Shown here: in pieces, positions 37,721 through 47,864 of the stretch
Layout of the letters: each line of letters starts with the position of its first letter
Numbering within the stretch: position 1 is the first letter of the stretch
Assembly (NCBI GenBank): GCA_025345505.1
Contig: JANVCC010000018.1
Coordinates: 12,592,231-12,656,230, forward strand
Direction of reading: 5' to 3'
Length of the DNA stretch: 64,000 nt
Source of the DNA: Todiramphus chloris collaris
Lineage: Eukaryota > Chordata > Aves > Coraciiformes > Alcedinidae
The notes under the pieces: model-generated
Databases searched by the model: none
Told to the model about the DNA's origin: nothing
Seen by the model: the letters and a program-made list of their open reading frames with translations, nothing else
Program-made: the position numbers and the translations under genes

Positions 37721-38341
37721 AACCCTCGTGGCCACGAAGAACAATGGCATCCTGGAATACATTAAGAAGAGCGTGGCCAGCAGGTTGCAGGAATTTCTCA
37801 TCCCCCTCTACTCTGCACTGTTGAGGCCCCACCTGGAGTACTGCATCCAGTTCTGGGCATCCCACTTCAAGAAAGACAGGGAGCTACTGGAGAGAGTCCA
37901 GCACAGAGCCACTAGGATGATTAAGGGAGTGGAACGTCTCCTCTATGAGGAGAGGCTGTGAGGCAGCTGGGTCTTTTTAGCTTGGCGACTGAATGGTAAC
38001 CTTATGAATGTCTATAAATATGTAAAGGGCAAGTGTTGGGAGGATGGAGCCAGGCTCTTCTGAGTGATATCCAGCGATAGGACAAGGGGTAATGGGTACA
38101 AGCTGGAGCATTGGAAGTTTTGGGTAAACGTAAGGAAGAACTTTTTCACAGTGAGGGTGACAGAGTACTGGAACAGGATGCCCAGAGAGGAAGAGTCTCC
38201 TTCTCTAGAGACATTCAAAACCCACCTGGACACATTCCTGTATGACCTGATGTAGGTGATCCTTCTCTAGCAGGGGGGTTGGATTAAATGATCTTTCTAG
38301 GTCCCTTTCAAACCCTAACATTCTGCGATTCTGTGAATTCT
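37721..38341 (+). mobile_element. CR1 LINE, 5'-truncated, plus strand, young subfamily
   Basis: It begins at the point matching the CCTTGTGGCC block of the 59.3 kb copy and runs to the tail at 38341. The coding part is readable: [51 protein letters not shown], then a TGA just after the EERL block, a further stop before VISSDRTRGNGYKLEH, and an open end (FFTVRVTEYWNRMPR, SPSLETFKTHLD). It is nearly the same, block for block, as 60590-61200, including the odd GTGTTGGGAGGATGG and GATATCCAGCGATAGG wording, so the two come from the same recently active source. It has a small deletion of the VV codons before ESPSL. Confidence 0.95.
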
Positions 38342-39987
38342 GAACCTGTTATAAAGTACATGACATACCTAGTGTTATTAATGACAAGTTCCTGTAATAA
38401 AATGGAACCATTTATCTTCATTCAGATCAGATCCACATACCTGGACTCAAGAACAAACTGGCTTCCTGAGTGTACTATTGTATACTGAACCATTAAATTT
38501 CATGTTAAAGATGACATTAAGGAAACAATATTGTGTAAAAAGGCTATATAAAGAGAAAAATTAAAAGAATTATTCAGAAGGTTTAAAAAAACTTGAATCA
38601 TTTAATATTCTAATATAATGCATGTTAATAAAAGCTATAAATTCTAATCCATGCAACCCAAACATTCATCACTCAGAGTTACTTTTTTTTTTTTTTTTAC
38701 TTTTTCTTTTGTCTCCTGTCTTCCTTTACTCTCTTCTCCTTTTTAAATGAGCTTTTTCTCTTTGAGGAGCTGAACACACCAGTTTCTTCTAGAGATCCTC
38801 TGGCATATGCACTCTGTGGACAGGTAGACCCAACCCACAAGAGCTTTGCTCTAGGAATTTCAGCTGCTTATTCTGCAGGAGTTTTCGTTCCCTACCCTTT
38901 AGAAATACAGAGGAAAATGAGTTTTCAGAACCTCAGGCTTTTGGCTAACCATGAGCACCATAGACCCTCTGGACTCCTACCATGATGATTCTGTAATTGT
39001 CCAAGAGCTATCTATCCTCCTATATTTTGAGCACTTACCTGAGGTACCTGATTTAGGAATCCCATCATCCCTGAAGTGCTCTTCATGACTGGCCTAGAGT
39101 GAATTTAAGACACAATTCCTCTCTGAAGAGTACTTTCTTCTTCCATTATTATAAAGTGCAGGCATCTAAGTTAAGCACTCAGTATGAGTACTACATGTAT
39201 ACTTAGGGTGATACTTAAGAATTTTTTTATTTTTTTATTTTTACTTGTAAGGCTTACTCTGTAAATAGATACCACTTCTGCAGAACTTACCATGTGAATA
39301 CATACTGGAAATATATACATACTATCTATCCTTATAGTCTTATTATTCATATCTTCTCTCAATTACTGTGCTACAGACCTTCAGTTTAACATACACAACT
39401 GTTTATATGTTTTTACATACCTAGTGGATAGTTTCTCAGCGTGATAATGCAGAATTCAAGTAGAAAAACATTGGATCAGAAACTTATATGGAAATTTCAG
39501 CAATCCTGAGCAATTCAAAGGTCACATGCTAGTAAATGTTTTCCTAGGAGGTGATAGAGTTACAGCTTTAAAATTCAAGACATCAAGAATTGTAAGTGAA
39601 GGAAAATTGTGAATAGAATGTAATCTGAATCAGCACCATTTAGTAGTAAGGAAAAGAATCTCAAAGTACTTTAACAGAGGCACAACTGAAGATAATACTT
39701 TATAAGGGAAAATGCATCTTCATAACCAAGAGATATTCAAAAGTCTTGTGGGTGATATAGAAGCTAATACTAAAAAACTTGTGATACAGTATAAACAATC
39801 ATATGGTAATATGACATTAGTTAAAGACTAAAAAAAAAAAGGCATTTTTCTTCCTCAAATACCTGTGGGAACATTTACTACCAGCAAAAGACATTTTAGG
39901 CAGAAACATATCCAATTACAATACTGTTTATTTCATAAAAGGAAAAACCTGCTAAAAGGGCAAATTAAACAAAGGACATTCAAGTAT
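38342..39987. other. Unique non-coding DNA
   Basis: No gene. A T run lies at about 38684-38699. The part at 38760-39120 is less AT-rich and could be an old repeat that I cannot name. Confidence 0.55.
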
Positions 39988-40280
39988 GCCAGTCTCTTTT
40001 CAGTGGTGCCCTGTGATAGGACAAGAGGTAATGGCAGCAAGGTGAAATACAGGAAGTTCCACCTCAACATGAGGAAACACTTCTTTCCTATGAGGGTGGC
40101 AGGGCACTGGAACAGGCTGCCCAGAGAGGTTGTGAAGTCTCCTTCTCTAAAGAGTTTCAAGACCCATCTGGACATGTTCCTGTGTGGCATGACCTGGGTG
40201 CTCATGCACTGGCAGGGGGGTTGGACTTGATGATCTCCAGAGGTCCCTTACAACCCCTACCATTCTATGATATTATGAAT
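39988..40280 (+). mobile_element. CR1 LINE 3' part, plus strand
   Basis: It starts in the GCCAGTCTCTTTTCAGTGG region near the end of ORF2, keeps an open C-terminal frame ([52 protein letters not shown]) and ends with a 3' UTR (GGCAGGGGGGTTGGACTTGATGATC) and two tail units. The wording of the 3' UTR (TTGATGATCTCCAGAGGTCCC) places it in a different subfamily from the 38 kb copy. No reverse-transcriptase motif is present. Confidence 0.93.
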
Positions 40281-40750
40281 AGCTAATGAGAATGTTTGAG
40301 ATAATGTCACTTTCTACTAACTATCTCACTGAACTGTATGTTGTAGAGCTTACTACTCCATCAAACAAAGAATTGAACAAAAAGGGACAGAAATTATTAA
40401 TGAATAAATTTTGTAAAATGTTCCCCTTGTCTCTTTGGGAATCTTTCACCCAGTGTAATTTGCATTTTTGTAAAGAAGGCTAAGAAACTGAAGAACATGC
40501 AAGAGAATTATCTATTATTTGTGAAAAAGTATTTTGAAATGACCACTACATATTCTGCCCCTCTATGAAGAATTTAATTCTGAAATAAACTGAAAGGTGA
40601 CATTCAGAAGGGCAAGTAACCACTGTGAAATTGCTCTGGAATAGAAGTATTTTGAACAAGTCAAATGATGGCAGATAAACTATTGTAGAAAGGTGATGTT
40701 TTATTCTTGTAGACCAACACATTCCTCATGTAGAAATGGTCTTGCTGCAG
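40281..40750. other. Spacer between two CR1 copies
   Basis: Unique-looking AT-rich DNA of about 470 bases. Nothing recognised. Confidence 0.6.
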
Positions 40751-41127
40751 GATCATAGAATCATAGAATAGTTAAGGTTGGAAAAGATCTTCAAGATCAG
40801 CAAGTCCAACCTTATACCCAACACCTCCATGACCACTGGACCATGTCCTGAAGCACCACATCCACCTGTTTTTTGAACACCTCTGGGGATAGTGACTCCA
40901 CCACTTCCCCAGGGAGCCTATTCCAAGTACTCTTTCAGTAAAGAAATTCTTCCTAATATCTAATCTGAACTTCCCCTGGTGCAACTTGTGGCCATATCCT
41001 GTCCTGTTGTTAGTTCCTAGGGATAAGAGGCCAGCATTGGCCTCACTACAACTTCCTTTCAGGTAGTTGTAGAGGGGAATAAGGTATCCTCTCAGGCTCC
41101 CCTTCTTCAGGCTAAATAAGTCCAAGT
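40751..41127 (-). mobile_element. CR1 LINE 3' part, minus strand, older subfamily
   Basis: The tail (GATCATAGAATCATAGAATAG) is followed by GGTTGGAAAAGATCTTCAAGATC and the CAAGTCCAACC block typical of an older CR1 group, then the ORF2 C-terminus read backward to the [20 protein letters not shown] region. Premature stops and a frameshift are present. The 32.5 kb copy shares its CATGTCCTGAAGCACC-like and TTTCAGGTAGTT wording. Confidence 0.93.
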
Positions 41128-41380
41128 TAATGGTTAACAGATGAGGAATTGGATATTACTATTTGTGTTAAAATTCATCATTTAAGGCATTGTTACATAG
41201 ATGAAACAAGAAAGAAAGTCATGGCAAGTACTGAGAACATGAGAAAAATTAAAGAGATTAAATATATAAACATATCCCACTGTTGTTAGTAGAAAACTTC
41301 CTACCAGCAAACTTTGTTGCTTTGTAGAATGTTTACCCTGGAATAGTAGATGAAAGTAAAAAATGCATTGAACAGTATTT

Positions 41381-41405
41381 AAAAAAAAAAAAAAAAAAAA
41401 AAAAA
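41381..41405. repeat. A(25) homopolymer
   Basis: An uninterrupted A run followed by AGAGAG. No polyadenylation signal is close upstream, so it is treated as a simple repeat. Confidence 0.9.
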
Positions 41406-41501
41406 GAGAGAAAAAATTACCAGTAAGATTTTTTTATCCATTTCTATTCTCACTATCCTATTAAAAGAACAGTCAGACTTAATTCACTTCTTGTCAATTT
41501 T

Positions 41502-41543
41502 ATGTTGTTTGTTTGTTTTGGTTTGTTTTGTTTTGGTTTTTTG
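41502..41543. repeat. TTTGT / TTTTGG simple repeat
   Basis: An irregular G-punctuated T tract of about 40 bases, of the same class as the block at 16.7 kb. Confidence 0.75.
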
Positions 41544-42047
41544 CTGGCATTCAATATTTAAGTAGGCCATAAACATAACTTCAGGTATGTTTCTGGTTAA
41601 CCAAATACGTCAGCATTTTGCTGTTGGAGTCTTGCTTATAACAAACTGGGTAGTTAGGTTTCCTGTAGCAACATTTGTCTAAAAAGTTATTGTGTATCAG
41701 CTGCAGTGATTCAGTCCCAAGATACAAAGTAGTAATCAAAAAGAGCATTGTAAGGATGATAACACATAACTACACTGTTATTACACTGAATATATGCTTA
41801 GGATGCAAGGAAAAAGAAATCAAATGCAGTGACAGCTTTAGAAAACAAGATTTTACAGAACTAATACAAAAACAGAGTATGTTTCTCCAACAGGCACCTC
41901 TATAGATGAGCTTAGAAGTAATTCCAAAGCCAAACTTTTCATTTGACTTCTAAAAGCAGTGAAAAGGGCAGATTATATCTCCATGATTTATCAGAAGTAA
42001 AATTTCAGTTCACAACAGTTACATGAACTACACTGGAATTAACTTAC

Positions 42048-42269
42048 TTATAAAAATTATGCACACTCCTATGATAGAGTGTTGAAACCAACACCAGAGA
42101 AGTTTTCCAAATGTCTTTGCTTCAACTCCTTGCCCAAAAAGGGGAGGAAGCACCTTGCTGAGTCTCACATCTGTCTTTGGGTCTATGATGGGCAGCAGAA
42201 GTGTAGCCAGTAAGCACATGTAGAGTACCAAATTAACTGGACAGAGAGAAGAGATTTCTCCTTTTCTGT
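42048..42269 (-). CDS. Candidate internal coding exon of an unidentified membrane protein
   Basis: On the minus strand an acceptor with a long pyrimidine tract (CATTTTTTTCTTGTCAG, ending at 42270) is followed by 222 open bases, then a near-consensus donor (TATAA|GTAAGT) at 42048/42047. Both boundaries fall in phase 1, so the exon is symmetrical and adds exactly 74 codons. The frame remains open for 36 codons upstream of the acceptor, which weakens the argument slightly. The translation has a hydrophobic stretch (LVLYMCLLATLLLPII), a loop rich in polar residues (DPKTDVRLSK), and a second hydrophobic stretch (CWFQHSIIGVCIIFI), which would suit two membrane segments with a short loop. I do not recognise the family. 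The segment is less AT-rich than its flanks. It could be a real exon of a large gene whose introns fill the window, a dead exon, or chance. A phase-compatible weak exon lies at 28971-29101. Confidence 0.35.
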
Positions 42270-43186
42270 CTGACAAGAAAAAAATGAAAGTGTAATACAG
42301 TCTGTTCAGTGTTGTGTGCTTGGAAACTTGAAGTAGACTTGAAATAGACCCATATATGCTCACACCAGCAGTTTTCAATTATCACTGAAAGCATTTTTCT
42401 GAGTAGTATACCAAGGAGTTTGTGCTACATACCAGGATTTTTATTTTACCATACAGACCACTGAGGAAGAGTAACACTTGGTGATCTTTTGAAAGGAATG
42501 GAAACTGCCAACCCAGTTCAGGGGGAGAGAATATGTAAGTCACTAAATGTCATTAAAATCTTTCTTCTGCTTAAACACACTTAAAAAATGTTGTCATTAA
42601 AAATACTTCCTGATGCAGCCATCCTTAAACATAAATTCTACTTCAGTCATATCTCATCAAATGCTGCTGCTCAAGCCTGGTTTTTAAACATGCTTGACTA
42701 TATCTTAAAAGAAGCACTACTGTTGGGTCGAACTGATAATTGAACATCGTTATCTATGTTGTGTTAAGTATGGATTTTCAAAAAAATCAAATTCTCCCCT
42801 GTCAATGGATGAAGGTTGGTTTTGGAGAGAAATCATAGTGCAAACTGCCTAGATGTCTGGATCAATTAAGTTCACTGAGTTGAATTCCAGGTTTGACCTG
42901 GAATGACTTTCTACTTCAAATACAAATCAAACTTCATCAGCTCAAGAACTATTGATGAGACAGCATAATGGGTACAAGCACTAGAGGCTTGACAAGGATG
43001 TAACATGAAATAATGTCCTCAGATGTAAAGGTCCTTCTGCAAGGTTTCTGTGTTACTACAGGTGGTATTGATACTGCTACTGGGTGTAATTTGTTGATAA
43101 CCTTATTTATTTACCTGACAGAATGAAGCAATTTTGTTCACCTGCATAAATATTAACATGTTTTCAAGAGCTGACAAACTCAGCAA

Positions 43187-43258
43187 TGTAAAAAAAACCC
43201 AAACCAAACCTAATGAAACAACAACAAAGAAAACCCCAACCAAAAACAAAAAAAGAGA
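43187..43258. repeat. A/C-rich low-complexity tract
   Basis: Almost only A and C on the plus strand, in AAACC, AACAAC and CCAAC-like units. Similar shorter patches occur at 9250-9290 and 62868-62910. Confidence 0.75.
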
Positions 43259-45863
43259 AGGTGGCTTCTTTAAAAATCTAATTAAACCACAGGACCCTCA
43301 GAAGAAAGTTCTGCAGGGTGAGCTCTTAATTGTTTCTACCTTTATTTCTTCAGTTTTATTTGGTGTTTTTGTTTAATTTAACACTTCAGTGAACTATCCA
43401 ATGAAAAAAATACTTGTGTCAGATATCAACTTTCATGTTTTCACTATAAGCAATGAATTAAGACAGTCAATATAAATCAGGGGTTTTTTTTAATTTTTTT
43501 TTTTTTTTTTATAATTCCCAGATGCACACTCCAATATTTTATGCATCACTAAATCTACCAAGTAATTATTATTATCTTGGAGCTCATAGATATAGAACCA
43601 TTCATTTTTCTAGTGTCTTTTTCATATGTTGATGTTAAGTTTTGCCTTAGCTATTTCAGACAGAAATGAATGGCTCCCCTAAGGTATAAAGAATCTGTAA
43701 ATTTAGCTTTGCATTCCACCTCAAATCCAATTATTATAACAACCCTGCTACTACTGTTATAGTTAAATGCCTGACAGTGTTTCTATTATAACCTTTTCTC
43801 TGGGAGTTTATAACTCAACCATTAAAAAAAATCTGCTCCAAGCTAAACCTTGCCATGTATGGTTTCAACCCAGAATACATTAAGAGAGCAAATCAAGCCA
43901 ATAAAATTGTAAAGCCACCTCCCCTGTCTCAGCTTTCCAAAACATCTCTTTCTCTGCTTTTTATTTTTGGAAGGGTAAAAGAAAAATTTTCAAATAATTG
44001 AATACTGAAAAAGAGCATTCAAGCCTTCATTCATCTCATTTAAAATTCAATGACAGCAACATATGAATAAAAATGTGGGAGCAATTAATCTCTGTAGAAA
44101 ACTTTGCTGATTTCAGAGTCTGCCTGGATGTTGCTACAGCTGCAGACTGCCTGTTTGGTGTCTCTTGAAGTAGGCTGCTGCATGTTATAGTTAATAGCTA
44201 TCTGTTACAGTTACCTTATCAGAGTATTGATGCATGATAAAGAGTGAAGGGAAAATAGAAATATTACCAAAAGTCTTATTCACACATCTTTAGAAGTCTA
44301 AATATGAGTTTATAGGGAGTAAATCTGTAAAGAGAACTACAGTGGTAACACTGTCAGTGACACATCCAGTTATCATCCTGACCCACTGACACTTGGTATT
44401 TTTTAAAATCAATAGAACCGTAACATATCAAACTATGCCTTTGCATATTAACTATCAATTAAAGTCCATTAACCTTCCTCTCCTATAGCTTTATAAGCTG
44501 TGAAAGTGAAGCAACTCAGAAAAGCAATTTTTGGACATGGGGCAGTCTAGGAGGAGGATAGGAACTGTCACAGATGCAGTCTTAAAATATAGCCAGAAGC
44601 AACATTTTCTAATATATATCACTTACTGAAACAGTGCACAGGGAACATTGGAATAAACTGTGCTACCGTAGGATGCTAGAGAAAACATTTTCAGAAAGCT
44701 TTGATTTTCAGCTTTTTTTTTTTTGTGGTTAGTCAACTGTACTTGTTTCTTTGCAAAGCATTATTCGTCCTTTATTTTGTTGACTTTTTCTAATACTTCC
44801 GGAAATTATCATAGGGCTTACAGTTACAGAGGGTCCTGAAAGATTGCTTGAGTAGCTCAATAGCTTCTGTCCAATTTACCTTACTTTAAAGATATGACTT
44901 CTTATGCCATTGTTCTGTGGCATCAGAATTCCTCATAATCTTACTACAGGTTAGATTTAACTAATTAGATGTGTCATCAGTGGTCTGTAACCCAAGGTCT
45001 GTCACCTTTTACAGATCCTTAATTAATACATTAATATCTACTAACCTAAGTACAATATTGCACTCCCCCACTTAACCTTTGGAATCTTGAAATAGATCAA
45101 TTAAGCCTCTGTCTAGCTTTGGTTTTTCATTTGTTTGCTTATTTTCTTCTTTTCTGTTCCACTTTTCATTACATTTTTTTACTTCCCTTGCCAGGACTTC
45201 TTAATTTCCCTGAAAGTATTTGATTTTCTTCTCTTATCCTTTATGAGGTCCAAGTGGTTCAATGTTCTCCTTATAGTAAGTGAACTTATTTTATACATGT
45301 GGATGAAGCTGAATGGGCTGAGTTGGCATAGATTCTTTCAGTTCTTAGAATCATACCAATTTACACCAAGAAAGGAGTTGACCAAATGTATTTAATGCAA
45401 CAAATGTATGGCACTCTGAGGTGGATGTAGACTTGAATCTATGCTTCAGATTTCTCATCTTTTGTTGGATTTTAATATTCTGCTTGATTGTCAGAGCTTG
45501 AGTTTTATGATTAAATTTAAGCACAATTCAGTTCTATAATGTAATCTATTCAGCCTACTCATTATTTCTCGAGGTTGCTACAGGGTATATAGGATGACCT
45601 TGCTGAGACATGTAAATGTATTAACATGTAATATTTCAGACATTTAATTTACAATGCTAAGTTCTTTGTGTGAATAATATCTAAATAGCATAAGGACCTC
45701 TTATGCTATTTAGAGTATGGAAACAATTTTTTTTTTTTAACCACTTTAATAGGCTGTATGACTACAGAAGCTAAATATACTTCTAATATGCCTGATTTAT
45801 ATTTGTTTGAACTTTATTTTACAAGGAGCTCACATAAACAATAGGAGTTCCCTGGTATCATGC

Positions 45864-46435
45864 TGTCGTGGTTTAACCCCCTCCAGTAACTCAGATGCTC
45901 ACTCACATCCTCCTGGTAGGTTTGGGAAGAGAATCAGAAGGGTAAAAGTGAGAAAACTTGTGGGCTGAGAAATGACAGTTTAATAGGTAATGCAAAAGCC
46001 ACATATACACTTCTTCCCATCACTACTTCCTATCCCCAGGCAAGTGTTCATCCTTTTCTCAGAAAGCAGGGCTCCATCATGTGTAACAATGACTTGGGAA
46101 AACAAATGCCATAGCTCCAAATATCCCCTCATTCCCCCTTCTTCTCACAGCTTTATATTGCTGAGCATGACATCATATGGTGTGTAATATATCTTTGGTC
46201 AGTTGGGGTCAGCTGTCCCAGCTGTGTCCCCTCTCAGCTTCTTGTGCACCCCCAGCCTACTCACTGCTGGGGTGGTATGAGGAGTAGAAAAGGCCATGAG
46301 TCTGTGTAAACATTACTCAGACAAAAAAGCCAAACTCTTTATGTTTTCAACCCTGTTTTCAGCACATATCTAAAACATAGCCACATAGTAGCTACTGTGA
46401 AGGAAATTAACTCTATCCCAGCCAAAACTGGCACA
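45864..46435 (-). mobile_element. Solo LTR of an avian endogenous retrovirus (ERVL-like)
   Basis: It begins TGTCGTGGTTTAACC and ends CCCAGCCAAAACTGGCACA, the expected imperfect inverted termini. It is the same family as 11987-12553 but better preserved. On the minus strand TATAAAG lies at plus 46151-46157 and the polyadenylation signal ATTAAA at plus 45979-45984, about 170 bases downstream, which fixes the orientation. There are no internal retroviral sequences on either side. Flanking pentamers (CATGC left, TTTGC right) are only partly alike, so no target duplication is claimed. It sits directly beside a CR1 that lacks its own 3' tail, suggesting a rearrangement here. Confidence 0.88.
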
Positions 46436-46488
46436 TTTGCTGGATCATTTTGCCATCTATATAAATGAAGGGCTTAAGGTTAAGCTTA

Positions 46489-47296
46489 AGCTGGTCTTGA
46501 AGACTTCCAGAGAGGGTGTATTCACAATCTCTCTGGGCAACCTATTCCAGTGTCTCACCACCCTCATAGTAAAGAATTTCTTCCTAACATCTATTCATAT
46601 TTATGCTCTTTCAGTTTAAAATTGTTACCTCTCATCGTATCACTACACTCCCTGTCCATCTTTCCTGTATGCTTCCTTTAAGTAACTGAAGGATCCTATA
46701 TGGTATCCCTGAAGCTTTCTTTTCTCCAGGCTAAATAACCTCAAGTATCTCAGTCTGTCCTCACAGGGAAGGTGCTCCAGCCCTCTGATCAAGTTACTTC
46801 TCTGGACTCACTCCACCAGGTGTACTCCAATAGGTCCATGTCTTTCTTATTCTGGAGGCACTGTTGTTGAACACAAGACTCCACATGGGGTCACCTTAGA
46901 GCAGAGTAGATGAGGATAATCTTGTCCCTTGACCTGATGGCCACACCTCTCTTGAGATAGCCCAGGATGCCATTTGCTTTCTGGGTTGTGACCATACATT
47001 GTTGACTCATAGTCAGTGTCTTATTCACCAATGCCTCCAAGTCTTTTGCCACAGGGTTTTTCTCTAATCCACCCATTGCTCAGCCTGTATTTGTGCTTGG
47101 GATTGCCCCGACCCAGGTGAAGGACCTTGCACTTGGCCTTGCTGAACTTCAGGATGTTGGCATGGTCCCATCTCCCAAGCCTGTCCAAGCCCCTCTGGAT
47201 GGCATCCCTTCCCTTAGGTATGTCAACACACCACAACTTCAAGTCATTGGCAGACTTGTTGAGGGTGTCCATGTCACCAACAAAGATGTTACACAG
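46489..47296 (-). mobile_element. CR1 LINE, truncated at both ends, minus strand
   Basis: The plus strand reads backward from within the ORF2 C-terminus (CTGGTCTTGAAGACTTCCAG) through the ERVQ and LEKR regions to a point just upstream of the reverse-transcriptase FADD region. Fragments of frame are visible (LMTTQKANGILGYLKRGVA, LDRLGRWDHANILKFSKAKC, LHLGRGNPKHKY). It is an older subfamily, like the 63 kb copy. The normal 3' UTR and tail are missing. About 50 bases of unassigned DNA and then the solo LTR lie where they should be, so the 3' end was deleted or displaced. Confidence 0.9.
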
Positions 47297-47410
47297 GTAG
47301 TTTTGCCCTATCACTCTCCTGTTTTGTTTGCATTAAATAATGAGAACTTCTGTGGACTAAAAATGGAGAATAATCCCCAATTTATGATATTTCAGTACAA
47401 TACTGAAATT

Positions 47411-47864
47411 CTGTTGGAGAAGGTCTACAAGAGGGCCACAAGGATGATCAGAGGTCCAGAGCACCTCTGCTATAAGGACAGGCTGAGGGAGTTGGGTCTG
47501 CTCAGCTTGGAGAAGAGAAGGTTATGGGGAAACCTTACAGCAGCCTTGCAGTACTAGAAGGGAGCTGACAGGAAAGCTGGGGAAGGACTGTTCATAAAAG
47601 CAAGGGGCAATGGTTTTAAACTATGGCAGGGTAGATTTAGATTAGATATTAGGAAGAAATTCCATGATATAAGGGTGGTGAGACACAGGAACCAGTTGCC
47701 CAGAGAAGCTGTGGACACCTCATCCCTGGAAGTGTTTAAGACCAGCCTGGATGAGTCTCTGAGCAACATGGTCTGGTTGGATGTGTCCCTGCCAATGGCA
47801 GGGAGATTGGAACTAAATGATCTTTAAGATTCCTTCCAACTCAAGCCATTCTATGATTCTATGA
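47411..47864 (+). mobile_element. CR1 LINE 3' part, plus strand, head-to-head with the previous copy
   Basis: It starts in the LLEKVYKRATRMIRGPEHL region, passes YKDRLRELGLLSLEKRRL, then a stretch with a stop, and ends with the 3' UTR (GGCAGGGAGATTGGAACTAAATGATC) and two perfect ATTCTATG tail units ending at 47864. The ORF2 C-terminus is broken. The subfamily resembles that of the copies at 46.5 and 63.2 kb. About 115 bases of unassigned DNA separate it from the opposed copy on the left. Confidence 0.93.

Larger units (their letters stand above)
41128..45863. other. Unique AT-rich DNA containing an exon candidate
   Basis: No recognisable mobile element. It includes the A(25) run at 41381-41405, a TTTGT-rich patch at 41502-41543, an A/C-rich patch at 43187-43258 and a T(17) run ending at 43510. 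The minus-strand exon candidate at 42048-42269 is listed separately. Confidence 0.55.

Noticed and set aside
37412-38341. Head-to-head CR1 considered as a twin-primed single insertion
   Set aside because: Twin priming leaves only one 3' tail; here both arms carry their own 3' UTR and tail.
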